Assembly (NCBI GenBank): GCA_003161615.1
Contig: PMOB01000006.1
Coordinates: 170,743-234,742, forward strand
DNA length: 64,000 nucleotides
From: Actinomycetota bacterium
GTDB lineage: Bacteria > Actinomycetota > Thermoleophilia > Gaiellales > Gaiellaceae
Reading direction: 5' to 3'
In this document: positions 60,847-64,000 of the stretch, in pieces
How the letters are laid out: each line of letters begins with the position of its first letter
Position numbering within the stretch: the first letter of the stretch is position 1
Notes under the pieces: generated by a model
Told to the model about the DNA's origin: nothing
Database searches by the model: none
The model's input: the letters and a program-made list of their open reading frames with translations, nothing else
Translations under genes and position numbers: made by a program

Positions 60847-61395
60847 TCAGCCCCGCCAGAGCGGCTGGTATGGCTCGATGCGCTCGATCAGCTCGCGCAG
60901 CGACGGAGCATCCTGGTCGAGATCCGACAGGACGGTGGGCTCCGCGGGCCACTCGATGCCGAGCTCGGGATCGTCCCAAGCACACGGCAGGTGGTCGTCC
61001 TCGCGGTAGTACTCGCTCGCTCCGACGACCGCGATCGAGTCCTCGTGGAAATAGACGCCGTGCGCAACTCCGCGCGGCATGATCATCCCGGCGAGGTCGT
61101 CACTCGCCAGCTCGAAGGTCGCCGCCGTTCCCTCGGTCGGCGAACCGTGACGGAGATCCTTCACGCCCACGGTGACCCGCCCGCTGAGTAGGACGAAGAA
61201 CTCGTCGTGCACCACGTGGAGATCCATCGCGCGCAGCGTTCCGGCGACGGACTTCAAGACGAGCCACTGCACGGGGTCGACGCCTGTCTCCCATTCGCGA
61301 CGGAAGAACTCGGTCAGATGGCCGCGCGAGTCGCGGTGCATCTCGAGCGGCCAGAACCTCAGCCCAGCGACGGGAGGGGAGCTCAACTGCGCCAC
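60847..61395 (-). CDS. RmlC-like cupin (dTDP-sugar epimerase/isomerase family)
   Basis: 182 residues from GTG 61395. Blocks DSRGHLTEFFRREWE, GTLRAMDLHVVHDEFFVLLSG, VGVKDLRHGSPTEGT, MIMPRGVAHGVYF and AWDDPELGIEWP match RmlC dTDP-4-dehydrorhamnose 3,5-epimerase. However the catalytic His of the G-L-H-x-Q motif is replaced (LRAMDLH: Asp in the His position), so it may be a non-epimerising relative such as an FdtA-type isomerase. Likely makes a nucleotide sugar for the neighbouring transferases. Confidence 0.74.
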   Translation of the reverse strand: MAQLSSPPVAGLRFWPLEMHRDSRGHLTEFFRREWETGVDPVQWLVLKSVAGTLRAMDLHVVHDEFFVLLSGRVTVGVKDLRHGSPTEGTAATFELASDDLAGMIMPRGVAHGVYFHEDSIAVVGASEYYREDDHLPCAWDDPELGIEWPAEPTVLSDLDQDAPSLRELIERIEPYQPLWRG

Positions 61396-62291
61396 CGCTC
61401 GATCCTATGCTTGACCGCGAGCGCCGGTCCAATCGGCAAACGCAGATTGGCGAAGAGCGAGTGGACCGGGGCACGGCGGCCGAGAGCGCGCGCGGCGGAG
61501 AGGTCCTCCCGCGCCTCCGCGTAACGACTCTCGCGCAGCCGGGCGACTGCACGGCGCACAAAGGTCTCCGCGAGATTGCCGACCCGGATCCGCTCCAACT
61601 CCGGATCCGCGAGCTCGAAGCTCGACCAGAGCGAGACGTGGAGGTCTGGGAGCTCGGGGTTCGCCGAGATCGTTTCGGGGTGGATCGTCCAGACGAGCAG
61701 TGGCTCGTCCACATAGGAGAAGACGACATCCATGAACGCCGCGCGGAAGGCGATGAACGAATCCGCCGCCGTACCGCCCGGGATCGGATGCGCTCGCTCT
61801 CCTTCCTCCCACACCTCTCGGCGGAGCAGGGCCGGGCCAGACGCCAGCCAGTAGGCTCTGACGAACTCCGGGAGGAAGTCGTCGTACGTCCCATCGGAGA
61901 TGGGCACTTCGCGCAGCCACCGCTCTCCGTCCCGCTCGATGAACACGTTCGTGAACACGATGCCGGCGCGCGGCACCTCCGAGAACCGCTCGAGCGCTCG
62001 CTCCGCGTAGGTCGGCAGGAGCCGGTCGTCGTCGTTGAGGAGGAACAGGAACTGTCCGCGGCCGAGGTTGAGCGCCTCGCGGGCGTTCCACGACGGTCCG
62101 AGGCGCTCGGTGTTCCGGTGGTAGGAGACTCGCGGGTCGTCGAAGGCACGGACGACCGGCTCGAGGTTTCCCATGTCGTCGGTGACGACGACTTCGATGC
62201 GCTTGATCGTTTGCGCCAGTGCGCTCTCGATCGCTTCCGCGACGGTCGAGGCGCGCCAGCCCCGGATGCAGAACGAGACGAGGGGCTCCAC
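61383..62291 (-). CDS. Family 2 glycosyltransferase, first gene of the operon
   Basis: 302 residues from GTG 62291. VSFCIRGWRASTVAEAIESA, VVTDDMGNLEPVV, and a DDD motif FLLNDDDRLLPTY define a GT-A glycosyltransferase; the C-terminal ~60 residues (ARLRESRYAEAREDLSAARAL) are helical. It overlaps the cupin gene by 13 bp. The 39-bp gap to the divergent methyltransferase gene (62292-62330) must contain both promoters. Confidence 0.85.
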   Translation of the reverse strand: MEPLVSFCIRGWRASTVAEAIESALAQTIKRIEVVVTDDMGNLEPVVRAFDDPRVSYHRNTERLGPSWNAREALNLGRGQFLFLLNDDDRLLPTYAERALERFSEVPRAGIVFTNVFIERDGERWLREVPISDGTYDDFLPEFVRAYWLASGPALLRREVWEEGERAHPIPGGTAADSFIAFRAAFMDVVFSYVDEPLLVWTIHPETISANPELPDLHVSLWSSFELADPELERIRVGNLAETFVRRAVARLRESRYAEAREDLSAARALGRRAPVHSLFANLRLPIGPALAVKHRIERWRS

Positions 62292-62330
62292 GCCGAAAGC
62301 ATCGCACCCGGCCTCGCTACGCTCCGGCCC

Positions 62331-63071
62331 GTGTTTCGGGATCGCTTGAACGCGCTCGACCCGAGCCTTCTCGACCATGTCGAGACCCAGACCTCCTACC
62401 CCGATCGCCGCAGCCTCCTTGCTCTCCACGCGGCCGTCGCGGACCGGCTCGGAGAGTTCACCTACCTCGAGATCGGCTCGCACAAAGGAGGCTCGCTTCA
62501 GGCGCTCGTTGCGGACGAGCGGTGCCGGAGGATCGTCTCCGTCGATCCGCGCCCCGAACGGCAACCCGACGATTCCCTCGGGCCGGGAGGTTTCGCGACC
62601 TATCCGAACAACAGCACGCAGGAGATGCTCGACCTCCTCGCGGCCGTCCCAGGTGCGGACATGACGAAGCTCGAGACGATCGAGCTCGGCACCGACGAGA
62701 TCACGCCGACTGACCTTGAGCGACCCGACGTCTGCTTCATCGACGGCGAGCACACCCATGCCGCAGTGCTGCGGGACGCACGGTTTTGCCGGGAGGTTCT
62801 CGGCGGCCGGGGCGTTGTCGCGTTCCACGACTTCTCGACCGTCGCCGGCGCGATCCGCGAGTTCATGCATGAGAGCCGGCGAGCGCGCGGGTATCTGCTC
62901 CGCGATCAGGTGTGGGTCGTGGAGTTCGGCGTCCCGACCCTCCTTACGGACTCGCGGGTCGCCAACCAGCTGAAGCGGCCCGGCTGGATGTGGCGCCCGC
63001 TGAACGCCGTCGGCGCCGTGCCGCTGTTGCTCAGAGTGAACCGGCTCCGAAAACGTCTGCGACGGGCATGA
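62331..63071 (+). CDS. Class I SAM-dependent methyltransferase (Methyltransf_24-like)
   Basis: 246 residues from GTG 62331. SAM motif TYLEIGSHKGGSLQALV, then IVSVDPRPERQP, DVCFIDGEHTHAAVLRDAR and GVVAFHDFSTVAG, close in layout to the enzyme at 48728. The GEHTHA segment is typical of sugar or cephalosporin-hydroxylase-like methyltransferases of glycan clusters. Its stop overlaps the start of the next sulfotransferase by 4 bp. Confidence 0.82.
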   Translation: MFRDRLNALDPSLLDHVETQTSYPDRRSLLALHAAVADRLGEFTYLEIGSHKGGSLQALVADERCRRIVSVDPRPERQPDDSLGPGGFATYPNNSTQEMLDLLAAVPGADMTKLETIELGTDEITPTDLERPDVCFIDGEHTHAAVLRDARFCREVLGGRGVVAFHDFSTVAGAIREFMHESRRARGYLLRDQVWVVEFGVPTLLTDSRVANQLKRPGWMWRPLNAVGAVPLLLRVNRLRKRLRRA

Positions 63072-63901
63072 GCACCGGACGTCGTCCGAACCTGTTCATC
63101 CCCGGTGCGCCTCGCTGCGGGACGACGGCGATGTTCCGGTTCCTCGGCGCGCATCCCGAGATCTTTCCTTCGAGAGTCAAAGAGGCCTACTACTTCATGC
63201 CCGCCAACAAGCGGTCGCTCGAGGACTACCTCTCACTCTTTGCGGAGGCCACCGACGAACGGTGGCTCTTGGACGGCTCTCCGCTCTACCTCTTGTCGGC
63301 CGACACGCCGCATCTCATCCGCGAGTTCTCCCCCGAGTCCCGGGCAATCGTGATGGTGCGCAACCCCGTCGATCTCATCCGTTCGCAGCACACGCTCAAT
63401 CGATTGCAACAGCGCGAGCGCAACGACCTCCCCACCGCCCTCGAGGCGACCGACCTCTACTGGGACGTGGCGCGGTGCGGCCAGCAGCTCGAGCGCCTCT
63501 TGGCGGTTTTCCCGCGCGAGGACGTTCACATCGTCGTACACGACGACTTCCTCGCCGACAACGCCGCGGAGTACCGCCGCGTCCTCGAGTTCCTGGACAT
63601 CGATCCCGGATTCGCACCGCGTTTCAGTACGGTCAACCCGAGCCGGGAGGCGCGTATGGACGCAGTGCAGCGAACACTGTGGCGGGACGGAGGCGCGGCG
63701 CGAGTTGCTGCACGTCTCGTTCTCCCGCCGCGCGTGCGCGAGAAGGGTTGGCGTGCGATCTCGCGGCTCAACGCACACCGGCGGCCGCGCCCGCCACTCG
63801 ACGATGACCTCGCGGAGTCGATCCGGCGCCGGCTCGAGCCAGACGTCGAGCTGCTCAGCAACCTGCTCGACCGCGACCTCGTATCTCTATGGGGCCGCTA
63901 G
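63068..63901 (+). CDS. Sulfotransferase family protein
   Basis: 277 residues from ATG 63068. 5'-phosphosulfate loop LFIPGAPRCGTTAMFRFLGA, 3'-phosphate site AIVMVRNPVDLIRSQH and the acidic HIVVHDDFLADNAAEYRR, as in Sulfotransfer_1/3 carbohydrate sulfotransferases (heparan-sulfate-type). It should transfer sulfate from PAPS to the surface glycan. Followed two bases later by a close paralogue. Confidence 0.88.
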   Translation: MSTGRRPNLFIPGAPRCGTTAMFRFLGAHPEIFPSRVKEAYYFMPANKRSLEDYLSLFAEATDERWLLDGSPLYLLSADTPHLIREFSPESRAIVMVRNPVDLIRSQHTLNRLQQRERNDLPTALEATDLYWDVARCGQQLERLLAVFPREDVHIVVHDDFLADNAAEYRRVLEFLDIDPGFAPRFSTVNPSREARMDAVQRTLWRDGGAARVAARLVLPPRVREKGWRAISRLNAHRRPRPPLDDDLAESIRRRLEPDVELLSNLLDRDLVSLWGR

Positions 63902-63903
63902 CC

Positions 63904-64000
63904 GTGCGCCGCCCGAACCTGTTCATCGTTGGCGCCCACCGGTGCGGCACCAGCGCGATGTTCGAGTTTCTCGGCGCCCACCCCGAGATCTACCCGTCGG
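63904..64000 (+). CDS. Second sulfotransferase, 5' part only
   Basis: GTG 63904 opens a frame that runs to the window end: RRPNLFIVGAHRCGTSAMFE then FLGAHPEIYPS. It is nearly the same as the N-terminus of the preceding protein, so a tandem duplicate is likely. The remainder lies outside the window. Confidence 0.8.
   Translation, partial: MRRPNLFIVGAHRCGTSAMFEFLGAHPEIYPS

Noticed and set aside
48003..63901. The glycan locus read as a lasso-peptide cluster
   Set aside because: PqqD, HprK-like and NTP_transf_5 proteins are present, but no asparagine-synthetase-like cyclase, transglutaminase-like protease or short precursor gene was found between the overlapping genes. The call was kept as an open finding instead.

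Overview
The window is high-GC, densely packed bacterial DNA with many GTG and TTG starts and 4-bp ATGA/GTGA overlaps. It looks like an actinobacterium, probably a deep-branching one such as Thermoleophilia. That placement is inferred from a MarP-type CvpA-protease, a fused homocysteine methyltransferase/MTHFR and an operon matching Mycobacterium tuberculosis Rv0081-Rv0087; no 16S gene is present.

Layout. (1) 1-11.6 kb is chromosomal backbone: the end of prephenate dehydrogenase, an M3B oligoendopeptidase, a Sco1-like protein with a ferric-reductase-like membrane protein, an NlpC/P60 cell-wall hydrolase behind a possible c-di-AMP riboswitch, an SGNH esterase with a secreted protein, a small HTH regulator, a MOSC protein, an SDR, the methyltransferase/MTHFR fusion, marP and tRNA-Asp(GTC). 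(2) The last 37 nt of tRNA-Asp plus 3 flanking nt (11628-11667) recur exactly at 47953-47992. The 36.3 kb between these copies reads as an integrative element or a stack of several. It holds a metal-efflux module (three CDF-type transporters, a SHOCT protein, a shared regulatory motif); an ArsR regulator and a six-gene hydrogenase-4-like membrane complex; tyrosine phenol-lyase; a three-gene 2-aminoethylphosphonate-type head-group cassette beside a winged-helix gene whose 5' remnant lies at the other end; a complete tyrosine integrase; a toxin-antitoxin pair; a 3390-residue subtilase/Ig-repeat surface protein; a lipoprotein; and several gene remnants (integrase N-terminus, a second tRNA 3' end, zwf C-terminus, a truncated paralogue of the 12-kb gene). 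(3) 48-64 kb is a surface-glycan locus: sulfotransferases, methyltransferases, glycosyltransferases, a carbamoyltransferase and an RmlC-like cupin. Interleaved are a PqqD-family protein, two HPr-kinase-like ATPases and an NTP_transf_5-like protein, a set usually seen with peptide-modification (lasso-like) systems. No cyclase, leader peptidase or free precursor gene is visible.

How the parts work together. Twelve minus-strand genes (61395 down to 50405) form one operon with nine 4-bp stop/start overlaps, so glycan assembly and the PqqD/kinase set are probably co-expressed. The hyf-like genes are likewise overlapping and sit behind their own ArsR gene. The most unusual items are the PqqD/HprK-like set inside the glycan operon, the hydrogenase-like complex with altered nickel-site motifs and no maturation genes, the phosphonate-type cassette without PEP mutase, and the giant subtilase-repeat protein.
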